Source: Photobacterium sp. Ph5
GTDB taxonomy: Bacteria > Pseudomonadota > Gammaproteobacteria > Enterobacterales > Vibrionaceae
DNA: 64,000 bases
NCBI RefSeq assembly: GCF_022129445.1
Contig: NZ_JADQAQ010000002.1
Coordinates: 62,001-126,000, forward strand
Reading direction: 5' to 3'
The notes under the pieces are model-generated. The model was not told the DNA's origin, did not search any database, and was given only the letters and a program-made list of their open reading frames with translations. Each line of letters opens with the position of its first letter. Within the stretch, counting starts at the first letter, position 1. Shown here in pieces: positions 63,418 to 64,000 of the stretch. The position numbers and the translations under genes are program-made.

Positions 63418-64000
63418 AATTCCTCCTTAATAGGGATACGCTGACCTCTAATACGTTGATATGGTAAAGAGATCTCTTCATCTTTGAGATTGACAAACTG
63501 ACGAAAGCGGTTCAGTTTTTGCTCTGATGATAAGGTTGTTTTCCATTCACATTGATAACTATTAATAACATGTTCCATTTGCTGTTCTAATGAGGTGTTG
63601 ATGGCAAGTTTATCTTCAATAACCACTTGTTTGAGATAATCGAGCCCACCTTCTAAACTTTCTAGCCACACTGATGTTCGTTGTAGACGATCAGCTGTTT
63701 TTACATAAAACATTAAAATTCTATCGATATAAGCAATCAAGGTGGGTTTATCTAAATCAACAGCAAATAGATCACCATGACGTGGACGCATACCACCATT
63801 ACCGCCAACATAGAGGTTCCAGCCCTGCTCTGTTGCAATAATGCCAATATCTTTACTTTGTGCTTCTGCGCATTCTCGGGTACAACCTGAGACAGCAAAT
63901 TTCAATTTGTGCGGTGAGCGTAACCCTTTATAACGATTTTCTAATTCAATCGAGAGTGCCATTGAATCATCAACCCCATAGCGGCACCACGTCGAACCCA
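63414..64000 (-). CDS. nirB: Nitrite reductase large subunit, C-terminal part, runs off the window
   Basis: The frame stays open to base 64000 (codons GSTWCRYGVDDS before residue MALSIELENRY), so this is the 3' end of nirB. The siroheme/4Fe-4S domain shows the conserved GSTWCRYG and KFAVSGCTRECAEAQSKDIG (C-x3-C cluster ligands), and WNLYVGGNGGMRPRHGDLF. NADH- and FAD-binding N-terminal domains lie outside the window. Cytoplasmic assimilatory/detoxifying NADH-nitrite reductase; in enterics regulated by FNR and NarL, not visible here. Confidence 0.95.
   Translation of the reverse strand, partial: GSTWCRYGVDDSMALSIELENRYKGLRSPHKLKFAVSGCTRECAEAQSKDIGIIATEQGWNLYVGGNGGMRPRHGDLFAVDLDKPTLIAYIDRILMFYVKTADRLQRTSVWLESLEGGLDYLKQVVIEDKLAINTSLEQQMEHVINSYQCEWKTTLSSEQKLNRFRQFVNLKDEEISLPYQRIRGQRIPIKEEL

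Overview
This looks like chromosomal DNA of a marine gammaproteobacterium of the Vibrionaceae, most probably Photobacterium or a close relative. Reasons: AT-rich coding sequence with E. coli-like orthologues (AroG, RNase II, DeaD, NirBD, SitABCD), several small families common in this group (DUF2986, DUF2999, DUF1840, DUF3703, DUF2797), an H-NOX/hybrid kinase pair, and a FabY-type ketosynthase. deaD beside rnb suggests the second chromosome, but that is recollection-based inference. I see no tRNA, rRNA or CRISPR array.

Layout. (1) 1-3640 is a very AT-rich accessory segment holding the 3' part of a defence-associated reverse transcriptase of DRT type 1 (RT fused to a nitrilase) and an overlapping membrane/coiled-coil gene. 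The RT part carries an A8 frameshift and an in-frame TAA, so it is a recent pseudogene or is expressed by recoding. (2) 3.7-17.9 kb is chromosomal: nitroreductase, glutathione transferase, duplicated His-rich metal-binding protein, Ivy-type lysozyme inhibitor, the NO sensor H-NOX with its hybrid kinase, a stand-alone PBP2, two nucleases, RhlE, a DJ-1/PfpI protein and a rhomboid. (3) 18-20.5 kb holds three uncharacterised small or secreted proteins. (4) 20.6-32.3 kb is metabolism and transport: AroG, a four-gene polar amino-acid ABC transporter, a secreted HExxH protein, an SMR pump, and sitABCD behind a perfect 19-bp Fur palindrome. (5) 32.4-46.8 kb is mixed housekeeping: a retropepsin-like protein that has lost its DTG motif, a peptidase remnant, a COG3044 ATPase, an EAL phosphodiesterase, a second RhlE-type helicase, FabY and a GlxA-type regulator. 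(6) 46.8-48.1 kb is an IS1111/IS110-type insertion sequence with a broken transposase. (7) 48.2-64 kb has deaD and rnb, a GGDEF cyclase, small secreted proteins, an amidohydrolase, a DUF2076 protein, an RlpA-like lipoprotein and nirD/nirB running off the right edge.

The most informative observation is the IS1111-type element. Its non-coding end contains, on the transposase strand, a hairpin whose two loop strands match the two host flanks: GACACAAAAAA matches the left flank and TCGGCTTTTT matches the right flank on the opposite strand. Deleting the element rebuilds a terminator for deaD (24-bp palindrome followed by a 7-T tract). This is the layout expected of a bridge RNA (seekRNA) that guides insertion into intrinsic terminators, and here guide and target can be read from one locus.

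Other themes are cold and RNA metabolism (three DEAD-box helicases and RNase II, with structured leaders), NO/c-di-GMP signalling (H-NOX kinase, one EAL and one GGDEF protein) and metal handling (Fur-controlled SitABCD, the His-rich protein).
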